From Eucalyptus grandis (Eukaryota; Streptophyta; Magnoliopsida; Myrtales; Myrtaceae), in assembly GCF_016545825.1 (NCBI RefSeq), contig NC_052618.1, positions 20,659,561-20,723,560 of the forward strand: a DNA stretch of 64,000 bases, read 5' to 3'. Under the pieces are notes generated by a model. That model was given only the letters and a program-made list of their open reading frames with translations. It searched no databases and was not told where the DNA came from. Below, piece by piece: positions 34,159-45,229 of this stretch (position 1 is the stretch's first letter; the number at the start of each line of letters is the position of its first letter). The position numbers and the translations under genes were made by a program.

Positions 34159-34884
34159 AAAATAAAATAAAGGATCTATTCATGCAAAAAAGCAAAAGAG
34201 AGAGAACTATCAAAACTCTTGATCAAAAAGGCCAAGTCCTTTTAACTATGGGAAAAGTACCTGGGTAGTGATTATGAGAAGCCAACCGACGAAGAAGGAG
34301 ATGCTCCGGAGATAGAAGGCCTTGACTATGTTGACGATGCCCACCGCGTAGGCCGTCCCCGACCCGAACGCGCTCCCGGCATTGGCAAAGATGCAGATGA
34401 GCACGTGCTCCTTCATGTTGAATGGCCCTGGGTTGAGCGAGAACATCCTCGGCCCGAGCCCAGGGATACGGAACTCCGCCGTGGGGAGCACGGCCGCCAT
34501 GAACCGCCCGATGGGTAAGGTTGCCACTTGCACGGTGATCTGGGTTATGACGAGGGGCTCGGTCCGGTATGCGAAGAACTGGTTGAGGAAAGAGAGGAGG
34601 GCGCACGAGAGCACCCCGAGGAACCACATTCGAAAGGTCCACACAGGCAAGGTCGGGTCGTCGGTGTTGGTCACAATGAGCCTAACTTGCTCGATGGGCG
34701 AGAGGTCGTCCTCGGTGTCGTCCACATCATTCGAGGCCACCGGCTTTCTCAAGTTGGCAACGGTGGCGGAAGGCGGAGCTACTAGTTCTCCGCCGCTCAT
34801 GGTGTTGGGTATGTGTGAGTATGGAGGGGATTTGGTTTTGTGTGCGTGCGTATGGCTTGAAGTGATTTGAAATGCTAAGTTTAG

Positions 34885-34905
34885 CCTTTTAATATGGATT
34901 GGAGG
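34885..34905 (-). promoter_or_regulatory. Putative core promoter of OPT copy A
   Basis: On the minus strand 'ccaatccatattaaaagg' places a CCAAT word and a TATA-like 'atattaaaa' about 90-100 bp before the start codon at 34800. The same arrangement is found in copy B. Confidence 0.35.
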
Positions 34906-35670
34906 GTTGACTGGTAGAGCATTTGAAAGCTTGGACGTCAATATTCTTTTTAAGTGGGGTAGTTCCAATTTGGTTATTTTCAATACAAAAATAGAAAAAA
35001 GAAGGGACAGTTCCTCAAGGCTTGGATGCTCCATTATTATGGTGCGATTTATTTATGCCCACTATCATTTTTTTTCCTTTTTATAGATAAAAAAAAAGGG
35101 GGGAGCTGTTGCCAGCGTAACAACTCTTCCAAATGTCATGATAAGAGCTTCACGCCAATTGCTTAATATTAGATTTTATGACGCGCTTGGCAATCATAAT
35201 AAAATTCAGGATACGGTAAAATTTATCATATTTTGCATGTGATGCCTACTCGAGATAAGATAAAGTTGAATATAAGAATGATATAAACTGGATGAAATTA
35301 TCTTACAGGGAATGTAATAAAGGTGGATAAGATTTTTAACGTTTATGATTGAAAAGTTATTTTTTTCGAATAATGAACTTCTTAAATCAACAAAATTAAA
35401 GTTGTGTTTCAATATAAAAAAATATTTGAATTATAATATAAGAAATTCAAAATAACAATTTATTTATTTTAATTTAATGTTTTTATATTTATACATTCGA
35501 ATTTAATTATATTTTATAATATAAATTCAATATAATATGTTTTTATTAGATATTTTAGGTATTTTAACATTTTAGGTATATTAGTATAGTTTACTATTTA
35601 ATATAATTTTATCGGAGAATGATGGAAGGGGAAGAAATTAATTAAAAAAGAGAGGAAAATAAAATATAAA

Positions 35671-36434
35671 TATAAATATATAGACAAGAGTGTCACAAGA
35701 AGCTTTTAGCATATCTCTATTTATAAAATCTTTGGTTTATTTATATTAATTTATCATTTATACCGATCAATGTATGTGATATAACATAAATATATTTGAT
35801 TTTGTTACTGTAATCATATAAAATATAACAAAATCCTTGAACTTCATATCAAATCTTATTCATATTAAAAATTCGAATGACCAAACTCAGCCCTAACTAT
35901 TACTACTCAACACACCAGTATGTACAATGGCTTATCACCACAGTCCCGTGGACAAACTGGAAATCAGAAAATGTTTTTATAATACAAGTTGATTAGAGAT
36001 TCAAAAAATCTCAAAGTCATGATATCATGGAAGATAGTATGAATTTTTTCTTGTTGGGATTAGACTATTGATTTAGCGTGCGTGCAATGTCATTGTGGAT
36101 ATATTATTCTACTTGTCACATCATCTTGATTACATAAACACATCGTCATCACGTTTACTCTAAGAATGCTTTGTCAAACGATAGATTTTAAAATTTGGAG
36201 ATTTGCAAAAGGTGGGAACTAAAGGATGATGTGAAATTGGAGTAAGGGGAGAGACCTTTTGGTTTGGTTTGTGGAATGCCTCATTTAAGGGATGAAGACA
36301 AAGATGAAGATAAGGAAGGACAGAATGTCTTTTCTAAATTCCATTGCCGCTTAATGGCGGAATATGCGGCGGCTTCAGGGTCAGTGGGGTTCTTCCCAAC
36401 TCATTTGGACTTTTGATTAATTTAAAAGAATATA

Positions 36435-36481
<47 letters not shown>

Positions 36482-36964
36482 CAGAAGCTTAGGTCATCAG
36501 AGTGGCTTCCCTCATGCCGCGCTAGTAGAAGAGTGATGATTGGATCATAGAGAATTTTGACTTTGCATGTTTTGGATGAGATATTTTGATTCAACAGATC
36601 CCGTTGACATCGTTAGCATTATAGCACGATACGTGGCGATCGTGCACGCGCTCACTCATTTCAATTTCATGTCACTTTCGAATCGGTAGTGTTAGTATTT
36701 TCAAACGTCATTAACGATTTAGTCCACGAGTATGTAAATAGATATTAAAATGATGGTGTAAAGTACACAAATATTCAATTTAGTGCAATATAGATCAAAG
36801 ACTGTCCAAATGGAGCGGATTGAAAATTAAATCCGTGTGCCCAGTCTTATAGACCAGAAAAATGGCCTTACCCCAGTAGCATTCATTATCAAGTTTTTGG
36901 CAAAAACATCGTCAGTAAAAAAGGCATATAGCCTTCCATTTGCTTAATGTTAGAAGATATTGAG
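35671..36964. other. AT-rich intergenic sequence, no gene
   Basis: Starts where homology with unit B ends. Very AT-rich, with the (TA)n run at 36431-36479; no gene recognised. Confidence 0.5.
36431..36479. repeat. (TA)n microsatellite
   Basis: TA repeats of about 49 bases with one TG interruption. The Ile/Tyr repeat ORFs over it are artefacts. Confidence 0.95.
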
Positions 36965-37462
36965 GGTGTGAATAATAATTCTATTCCATAAATCAATTTC
37001 TGACTATAAATTGATTTTTCTATTTTTATTTCTCGGATGAATTTCTAGACAAAAATAGTCTTTCGATAATAATACAAAATTTATATTCCTACAATATAAA
37101 TCGTTTGATAATAACACAAAATTCTTTCCTCCCGAGTGACGGTGGGAGGCGGAGGGCGGCAGGCGACTAACGGTGGGCGTTCAGTAACAAGTGGCCGGCA
37201 ACCAGCGGGTGGGTAAATGGTGGTGACGGAAGCGAACGATGAGAATAGTTTTTTTTTTCCTCATTTTTATTCTAGAAATAAATAAAAATTTAACTTTTGA
37301 TTTTTGTTCCAAATTTAGTTTTGATTTATATTCCAAATTTATTTATGGATAAAAATTTGTTGCAGAAATTGAAAAATAAAATTATGTTATCAAACGGATT
37401 TCTGTTCCAAATTAATCCTAAAAACAAAAACAAAAAATAAAGAAATGGAATTGTTATTATCC
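36965..37462. mobile_element. MITE/foldback-like element
   Basis: The left end 'gaataataattctattcc' and right end 'ggaattgttattatcc' are inverted. Inner arms also pair: 'tcgtttgataataacac' on the left answers 'gttatcaaacgg' on the right. The centre (37135-37240) is a GC-rich 'ggcggagggcggcagg' patch. Non-coding. Confidence 0.6.
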
Positions 37463-37511
37463 TTAACTTCTACAGAAGCACACTACTTAGCATCTATAGA
37501 AGATGATTTCT
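37463..37511 (+). pseudogene. Small copia RNase H fragment
   Basis: Codons for LTSTEAHYLASIEDDF resemble the 'lSSTEAEYxAxxxAxxE' segment of copia RNase H. Homology stops abruptly at 37511, exactly at the adaptor-like word gaattcggcacgag. Confidence 0.5.
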
Positions 37512-37525
37512 GAATTCGGCACGAG
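37512..37525 (+). other. cDNA-library adaptor-like sequence GAATTCGGCACGAG
   Basis: The 14-mer is identical to the EcoRI adaptor of classic lambda ZAP cDNA libraries, often seen at ends of EST reads. In a genomic window this size a chance match is improbable but possible. Confidence 0.5.
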
Positions 37526-39600
37526 AAGCTTGATGGTGCACAAGTTGGGCACAAATATTCGAGATTTCAAATAAGTATCTCAAGTGAGGACCAACAAAGA
37601 TTAGATTTAAAAGAATGGCATCTGTTAGACATGTACCTTAGGTAAGAGATTCAAGACTTCATGTTTGTCCCATAAGGTTCCACAATTGGATTTACTTGGA
37701 CCGACAAAGATTATAATTCTTGGTGGTAAAATTGCTTGTTAATGGTTGGTGATTGGATATGATATATATTACCAATATACTTTTTCATAAGTGTATGGCA
37801 CTACACATATAAATTGCAAGACATGGCGTGCGATAAAAGCATCTATATCCCTATAGGCAGAAGATGTTAATGTTAGATGTTATCAATGGAATGCATCTAA
37901 GATGTTTTCCTTAAGAGAAAACTCCACTCTGAGCTAAAAATCAACCATGGTATATTATTATGTATTTGGATGCACTTGCAAAAATCCCTTACAGAGAGAA
38001 AATAGGAAAGAAAATATATGCATCTACAAGAAAAAGGAAAGCGGGTTGTGTCCATCCCGGAAGAAATCATACCATTGACCTATGAAAGACTCTTGATGGT
38101 CTGACAGAGGGAGGCCACACAATTCGATACACGGGCACATTGAGAATGCATTGAGAGACACACGTGAGAAAAGAGGGAGGGGGTCCTCTCTCGACCAAGC
38201 CGTGAGACTCCCCTGCTGCGCAAGACTCGTGCCACCTGCCACTACGCCTCTGCCATTGTTGTGCGTCACCGCTCGTGACACTATTTTGAGCAGCTTGCAA
38301 TCTGCGATGATTAGTTATTGATCCGACGACGCTAAGCCGCTGCCTCTAGCTCGACGTCCCCTGTTGCTGCTCCTGGCCACCCCCATCGTCGTCCGTGCTG
38401 CTGTGTCTAGTACCTGAGCTACCGCCTTTTAATTGGTCGGATAATCGTTTTTTTTTCTTTTCAAAAGTGCGATTAAGTCATTTTGATGAACGATCTCTAA
38501 AATTGTCTACGTGTTTTTCAAAATTTGATTGTGGTATCTTTATGTTGGATTTCTCAACATAAGTTTTGAATTGGGGAGAATTACCGAAAAAGTCATAAAC
38601 CTATCAATTTGGTCCTAAACTTTTTGCATTTGTATCAATTCAGTCCATTTAAACAATTTTAGCCAACCGGCACTAATGTTAATTATTGTTCATAAAATTC
38701 TAAATGCAAGCGAACATGTCAAAAAATAATATAATAATGAGAAAAGAATATCGTTCCACAAAGATTGATAAATAGCAAACCAATTATATATTAAGGATAG
38801 ATTAATTCTAAAATTTATCTAACAGATCAAAAGAAAATTGAGAATAAATTAAAACTAAAAATCTTCAAAGCAAAATTTGGAAACTAAATGCAGTAAATCG
38901 ATTAGATAAATATGTTAGAGCATCCGATTTCACCATAACCACTAGATATGAATTTCATATTGTTACACATACAAGAACAACATCAAAAATTTGATAACAA
39001 AATTTTCTAATCTATTTATTATCTTATCTCTAGCTATAGCAAACCTACTCAGTTTATTAATCCACCATTTCTCTATGTGAATTTAAATAAACATAAGTAC
39101 ATTAAAATCTATGAATATTCCTAACTTACAATGAGTCTTTTGAATTATCTTATCACCAAGAGCTACATAAATAATATGGTATATCTCTATCCACGTTTAA
39201 TTCATACTTATATATTATAAAAAGCAATTGCATATTATCGCTTTGCAATCTTAAATATGCACATCAGATCACTCAAATGGTAGTTAGTCATTTAAAATCA
39301 TTAAGTATAATAATATATAACTCACATGGATAAAATCACTTGCACGAATAAAAATCATGAAAATTATATAATCATGATCAAGCTACATTGTAGCGCTAAC
39401 AAAAGAAAATTATATTATAGTAGAAGAATAAATGAAAATATACAAGAATTTTATCACCACTTTGTTTTCTCTTCAAAAGTATTTGAAAAAATCCTAAAAT
39501 AATGAAAAACGATCAGCAAATGAAAACCTCATTGTCCCCCAAGGCTCTATTCTACTATTTATAGGACACATCGAAGACCCTTATCCTCAAGCAATTGCCA
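37526..39600. other. Non-coding intergenic stretch
   Basis: No supported gene. It includes a GC-richer patch (38080-38410) with antisense-like ORFs of no recognisable family, and a short dispersed-repeat piece (38577-38690, 'aaagtcataaacctatcaa'). The rest is AT-rich. Confidence 0.45.
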
Positions 39601-39607
39601 ATTTTTC

Positions 39608-39609
<2 letters not shown>

Positions 39610-39638
<29 letters not shown>
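39610..39638. repeat. Poly-A run (29 A)
   Basis: An uninterrupted A run. It may be the tail of an old retroposon, but nothing recognisable lies on its left. Confidence 0.9.
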
Positions 39639-39640
<2 letters not shown>

Positions 39641-39729
39641 AAGGAATAAACTAGAGAATCTTTTATTTGATCTATCTTCCAATACTTGCAAATAAAATTA
39701 GGGAACAAAATCCAGGAATCCCATATTTG

Positions 39730-40520
39730 TTTGCGCTAATAATACAACCTAGAGGAGGGTAAATAGATTGTTTTCAAATTTTGATAATCTTTTGCGGAAA
39801 TTGGTTAATAGCTAAACAAAATTACCAAGACCTGCTATTTAACCAAACTCACACTAATTGTATGCTAATATGAGTGAAGATATGAAAAATAGTGGGACAC
39901 AGAAAGTTATAGTGGTCCAGCTTTATTCTCAAGTCTACGTCTACTCTTCAAACTAACAATCTCAAAATGAGTTGGATTCCACTAACAATTTGCTTGGAAA
40001 ATTACAACTGGCTAGTGCTAATTCTTTATGTGATAGATCACATTATCTAGACTTAGTTGCTGCTCTTACACTTATATACTTAATTTGTAACACAATTGTT
40101 AAATAGCAAGACAAGCAAAACAATGAAATAGAGAGCTTTAAAATGAGAACAATAGTATGAAAGTTGCTTGATCTTTTTATGTACCGCACTCTCTTGGTTC
40201 CTCAATGCCTTCTCTTTTATACTCTTCCTCAAAATATCCGTTGAGGTTGATTTAGAGATGTATGTGACCGTTGGAGAGTTTCCATTGAGCTGTTATCCAA
40301 TAAGATACTTCCCATACAGTTCTTTTTTCCTAGGACTTTTGCAGACTAACCAAAAATAGCAATTACTATTGTCTCTTTACTATAGTTTCTCATTGACCTG
40401 TCAAACAACCTAGCTACTCTGCTACATGCTCTATTCTGATTATGCTATTGTACAAGACACAATCTTTCAATGGCTCTTTAGTTAACCCAATGAACATCAA
40501 CTGATTTACTTAGTTATTAC
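39730..40520 (-). mobile_element. Degenerate copia LTR remnant
   Basis: 'acctagaggagggtaaatag' near the left, then 'agttatagtggtccagc' and 'caagtctacgtctactct' (39905-39955), followed by 'gagttggattccactaac', reproduce the conserved block of the copia LTRs at 12783, 21569 and 45363. Diverged, with no clear ends or target duplication. Confidence 0.6.
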
Positions 40521-41300
40521 ATCATCATCAATTTAATCTTTACCGTTTCGATATAAATATCATCAATACCTAATTTTTTGGTAGATTGGTGCTATTTTTA
40601 ATAACTGGACAATTTGTAAACTTTTTTTTTCTTCCAATTAGTCACACCATGGATATTGCATAGTCCTTTGGTGCAAACATGTGCAAACGGCATAGTAAGT
40701 AATATACTAAGGATAGTTTGGGCATCATTAAAATCTCTTGAAGATGTTTTCTCCAACAATATTCAACTTCTAACACTTCCTGATTTGAATTATTGATATT
40801 TGCCATTTGTTCATTGTCTTCTCTATATCTCATTATGTTGCATAAATAAGGATTACAATAATTAGAAGGAAATCCAAATATTTTCTCATGGGTATTGCAT
40901 TATGTATTGTCTAAAATAAGTAAAATAACTCTATTTTTATAGAGTTATAAAGCCCCGAAACTCAACATTTTGCTAGTTGTTGAGTAAACGCTAGATAATA
41001 TATACTCAAGCCAAAAACCTCCTCCTTGACATATTTCCATACCTGCTCAATTTCACAATTCCAAAAAAAAAATAAAAAAACACAAATTTCATCCGAATAT
41101 TGAAATTGATTCATAATTTAAGACTAATTATGATTATGTGATCAAAGTGTCTGCGTGTGTGTGCAAGTCCTCATCTCTTCGAATTATATGCAATATGGAT
41201 AAATTTACATTGGTATGCAACCTCTAAAAAATTCTCTATAATTTTGATCAAATTTCATAAGTTTACTTTTCATTCCTCTCTCTCTACTAATGTAAGCTAA
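40521..41300. other. Non-coding stretch
   Basis: AT-rich, no ORF or repeat recognised. It ends at the TGTCGCGACC start of the following LTR. Confidence 0.4.
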
Positions 41301-44300
41301 TGTCGCGACCAAATTTTCGGGTGTGAACTACCTAGGGTTTGGCTAATGGGTTTGGCTAATGGATTATTAAGCCTAGACTTAACTCGGACTCGCCCAAGCC
41401 CATACCAATTCGCGATTTAAGTTCAAATTTCTTAACATGCAATTGATTTTCAATTAGGAGTCGTCACTAATATATTTTTGGTGGGTCGATTAGAAACCTA
41501 AGTAAAGTAACGGGAGATTTACTTTACTCCTATGAACCAGAGATTCATGAGTTTGGGGACTTGACTACACTAGATTTCTCGAATGCTCTTTTGGTACCTT
41601 TCTCTTTTATTTTGAAAAATGTTTGGCAAGCAGTTTGAATTGATTTTAAATTATCTCCCTAATATGTGAGGTTATCATGCTGGTGTGCAAACCACCAATT
41701 TAACACCCAGATAAAGCAGTGGATAAATTACATGACTTACCTCATGGCAACGAAAGCATCTGCAATGTTAGATCAGAATTCACATCAACAACCCTAGATA
41801 TGATTTCTAATTAACACACAAATTTTTCTTCTTTTTTGTTTGGTGTTCACTTATTTAATGAGAATCATGCCTTATGTGATGCATGCTACTAATTTAACAT
41901 GAAATGACATGACATGGCAACATGACCTAGCTATATGACGTAAATAAAATGCAATCTCTCCTAATGAATGAAATTGATTTATTCTAAGGCAATTTTTGGT
42001 ATTTTCCATGAAATTCGAAATTAGAAAAATGCGAAAATTATCTACCTAAATTAAGATATTATCTAATTTGTATTAGGAATTAGGTTAAGCCAAATCCTAA
42101 TTTAAACTAGAACATTATCTTAACCAAGTAACCCTAAAATGCAATTTATCTAGGAGAAGTTATTTAAACCTATAATCAATTAGAAAATAAAATTAAACAT
42201 GCAATCTTATCCTAATATGCAATGACGTGCAAAGAATGCTCTAACTCTGATTTTCCTTATTCGTGATGACTTTTGTTTTTTCGAAATTAAAATTGGCGAA
42301 TAATTAAACATGCAATTTAAATTAAATTAAAAAAACTAATGTCCTAAATGAATGCATTTTTTTGGATTTTTATTTTAAGAAATTCGAAATAAATAAATTT
42401 CCTATTCTAAACATAAAAGATAACCCTAAAACAAGTAATATCCTAACATGCATCTAATCTAACTTTTTTTTTTCTTTTACGGGAGCAAACAAATAAAGGC
42501 ATCAAGAACAGCACGGCAACAAATCATGTAAGATATCATCCATGTTCATTTAATTTTGGGAAATAAATTGATGAATCGTATCTCGTACATGAGATCGGAT
42601 TGGCCAATTTTAAATAAAATCATGAATCGTATCTCGAGCATGAGATCGGATTGGTGATTTTTCCGTACGATTGCGGGTCGTATTTCGAGCGTGAAATCGG
42701 ACCGTCAATCATATGTACGTTGCGAAATTAGGAAAATTTCCTAATTTATGAGGGATCAAGAAATCTCTTGGATACCTTACCAAAAAAAAAAAAAAATCTC
42801 TTGGATATGACAATATCGATCAAATATTCAAACAACATCACAATTCTACGGATTGGGCAACAATAACGAATTAATCAAAATTCTTACCCAATTCACAATA
42901 TCACACGGATAATGCTTCCAAGTTAGAACCAACGCCCGTAACCTTCAGGGAGACTCGCCAAGGATGCTGGATACTCGTTAGCTGATGCTTGGGACTGGAA
43001 GACCGTGCTGCATTCAGCGATGATCGTACTCGTGACCTTCGCGATTGTCACAACCAAACGTAGGACCACAGAAGAGTTTGACCCAAGGTGCTTCTCAGCG
43101 AGACTCGCAGATCCACATTGGCTTTAGTTTGGATTAGTGATCGAAGACGAGCTTCTGAGGACCTGCGAAACAGAACACAGCGATGCCGAGCTGCTCACGT
43201 TCATCTGGCCAAGGAAGATCCTTTTGCATGCATGAAATAAAATCACAAAAACCACACGTGTTATTGTCCAATCTGAACAGCATGCAAAAGAAGATCCACC
43301 ACTTAGAATTATTCAATCTAGTAATTCTTTTGACCGTGAACTTTAGGCTCGGCGCGAAGACGTCGAGGCAATTCCGCAGTGAGGAAGCTTTGACTATCTT
43401 TCGTATTATAACTTCTGGACAACAATCAAAAGAAGACAAATTCCCCTCTTTTACTTATTTCACCAAAATTTCAACAGCCCTTTTAATCGTGGACTCTAGG
43501 TTTGGTGGGACTGGCTTGGTGATTCTCGCCCGTGGTTGTGCTCAGCGTCACTCACTGGGCCGTCGAGTTGCATCACGGCTCGGTGCATGTGACCTCGTCG
43601 CAGTGTAGTAGCTTCAATAACTCATCGTTGTTGCGGTAACTAGATGCTTTGTCGCCTCGCAGTGCAGGTGCTAAGCTGTTGCCGGAGGAGGAAGTGGCAG
43701 CGTTGATCGTCGGTGGAGGTGGCTCACGGATGAGCATCAGACGGCTCGGTCAAGACAGCAAGCTGGTCAAGGTTGGGAGGCAGCACCAACATCGGGGAAG
43801 TCTCGGACGGAAGGCTCGCACAGCCGAGGGTATTCGGCCATGAGGCTCCTCTCTCTCTTCTCAACGTGTTTTCTCTCAATATGCTTTGAGGTTTCTGATT
43901 TCCCGACCCTCACCGTGGAGAATGTGAGTTCTCTTTTCTTTTTTTTTTTTTTTTTTTTTTTTTTGTGGCTATCTGTTTCTATTATGTGTCCCCTCAAACC
44001 TATGCAAAAAACATTTTTATAGGTTGAAGATTAGGGTTTTAATTTCCTTTTCAAATCAACATTCGTGAATATTTCTTTTTCGCACGCAATATCACATTTT
44101 TTTATTTTCCACATCTCCTGATTTTATCGCTTAAAAATAATATTGCAATCCGATTTTCTTAAATTCCAAAAATCCACCGTAATATCATTTCAAATCTCCA
44201 TTTAGGTAATTTTTGTCAATAAAAGAAAACGGGCTCGGGCCAATTTGCTTGCTTTGCGGGCTTAGTCCGACCTACCAAATTAAAGCTTAGAACCACTAAA

Positions 44301-44482
44301 TCAAACCCATTTGTCACCAACCCAATGTAAATGCAAATTAAAATAAGTGCACCTAAAACTATATGCTATGCAATTAATTAATTAATTAACTAATATATAT
44401 ATATATATATTAGGGGTTAAAATTAATCCCTAATTTTTTAATGCGATAAATGACTAAACGGGTCGTCGAAATTTAGGTATCA
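41301..44482 (+). mobile_element. Long LTR of a Gypsy-like/LARD family, left copy
   Basis: Starts TGTCGCGACC and ends near 'tttaggtatca'. Its first several hundred bp align with the start of the sequence at 50577 ('cctagacttaactcgg', 'gggtcgattagaaacc', 'ttactttactcctatgaacc'). It includes a threefold repeat 'cgtatctcg..catgagatcgga' (42565-42715), a GC-rich part (43500-43850) and a CT-rich leader (43850-43965). No genes; the GC-rich ORFs have no recognisable domain. Target duplications do not match (gctaa before it), so whether it pairs with the copy at 50577 is open. Confidence 0.55.
42560..42720. repeat. Threefold short tandem repeat with inner symmetry
   Basis: 'gaatcgtatctcgtacatgag', 'gaatcgtatctcgagcatga' and 'gggtcgtatttcgagcgtga' recur at steps of about 55-65 bp, each with an inverted 'atctcg..cgagat'-like core. 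Confidence 0.65.
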
Positions 44483-44739
44483 ACAACTGTCACTCTTTGA
44501 AGGTGAGCTCGAAGAGGTTGCTTTCAAAGACAAATTGAGACCTAAATTTTGACTATGCACACGCATTGAATGATTTTTTTTTTTTTTTTTTTGTTGGAAA
44601 ATGAATTCCATTTTTGAATGCAATTTATATGATGCATGGAAACGCAAATGATAAATGAACCTACCTAGAATAACTTACCTTCAGGGAGGATAGAGTAATT
44701 CGAGATAGTTGGTGTTACTATTCTGGGCGACTACATATT

Positions 44740-45180
44740 CAATACTCATACCATTCTACAGTCGCCCAGAATAATAACATGGCTTTGCAAAGAGACTGCT
44801 TTCCTAGGACCCGTATCATTCTACGGTCGTCTAGTATGACAGTGTTTGGTTGTGTCTAGGACCCGTACCATTCTACGGTCGCCTGAATAAGAAATAGGTG
44901 TTGTCAATGACTCGTACTATTCTACGATCGCCTTGATGGAAAATTGATTTTTCAAGACCCGTACCATTCTACGATCGCCTGAATGGGAAAATTGCTTTTT
45001 CAGGACCCGTACCATTCTACGGTTGCCTATTAGAGTAATAAATGTTGTTTAGGACTCATACCATTCTACGGTCGCCTAAATGGAGATTTTGCTTGGCTAG
45101 GACCCAAACCATTCTTCGATCGTCCAGCGTTGCAACACAGATCATTGGACCAGGACCCAAACCGTTCTTCGGTCGTCTTA
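44740..45180 (+). repeat. Tandem array, about 50-bp units 'cccgtaccattctacggtcgcc'
   Basis: At least nine units of the core 'accattctacggtcgcc' are seen, at about 44753, 44814, 44868, 44925, 44963, 45010, 45059, 45108 and 45157. Steps are 38 to 61 bp and the linkers vary. They lie just inside the left long LTR and before the second array. Non-coding. Confidence 0.85.
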
Positions 45181-45229
45181 ATCAAACTGAATCTGGAGAA
45201 AAATCTTTGGGGGACAACTCCATCGAGAG

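Larger units (their letters stand above)
26885..34800 (-). pseudogene. OPT: Oligopeptide transporter (OPT family), copy A, disrupted
   Basis: The same six-exon layout as the intact gene at 55380-62968: exons 34261-34800, 32216-32313, 28245-28808, 27886-28138, 27593-27774 and 26885-27500. Exons 1-4 are open and very like copy B; exon 1 differs at about 8 of 180 residues. Three lesions follow. (a) The intron-4 acceptor before exon 5 reads CTG instead of CAG (27775-27777). (b) Exon 5 is 182 instead of 183 bp, with one base lost at 27667-27673 ('cctggcc' against 'cctgggcc'), which throws the KIPPR motif out of frame. (c) Exon 6 is 616 instead of 615 bp, with one extra a in the run near 27000-27006, replacing the C-terminal tail after GVLLYF with about 19 unrelated residues. 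The AATAAA found after copy B is also altered here. A transcript could still be made, but a full-length transporter could not without error correction. Sequencing or assembly error is the alternative. Confidence 0.85.
26390..35670. repeat. Duplicated unit A (copy of 54886-63830)
   Basis: From 'catcagggagttgtcaa' at the left to 'gaagaaattaattaaaaaag' at the right the sequence aligns with 54886-63830 in direct orientation, including exons, introns and about 0.85 kb upstream of the start codon. Main differences are a SINE (30566-30783), a 60-bp A-rich insert (32351-32410) and a segment of about 230 bp (33121-33350) present only here. Unit B has extra sequence near 58410-58670. The offset of the two units is about 28.2-28.5 kb. 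Confidence 0.9.

Noticed and set aside
34382..34870. 162-codon plus-strand ORF opposite OPT exon 1 (likewise 62550-63044)
   Set aside because: It is the antisense shadow of exon 1, present in both copies only because the sense strand is conserved; it has no family features.
34246..35034. Longer start for OPT copy A, upstream in the same open frame
   Set aside because: The extra N-terminal codons run through the probable promoter and untranslated leader and are not matched in frame in copy B. The MSGGELV start is shared by both copies.
43183..43997. ORFs in the GC-rich patch of the left long LTR
   Set aside because: No recognisable domain. Open frames in both directions are explained by base composition and the poly-T/poly-Lys tract at about 43940.
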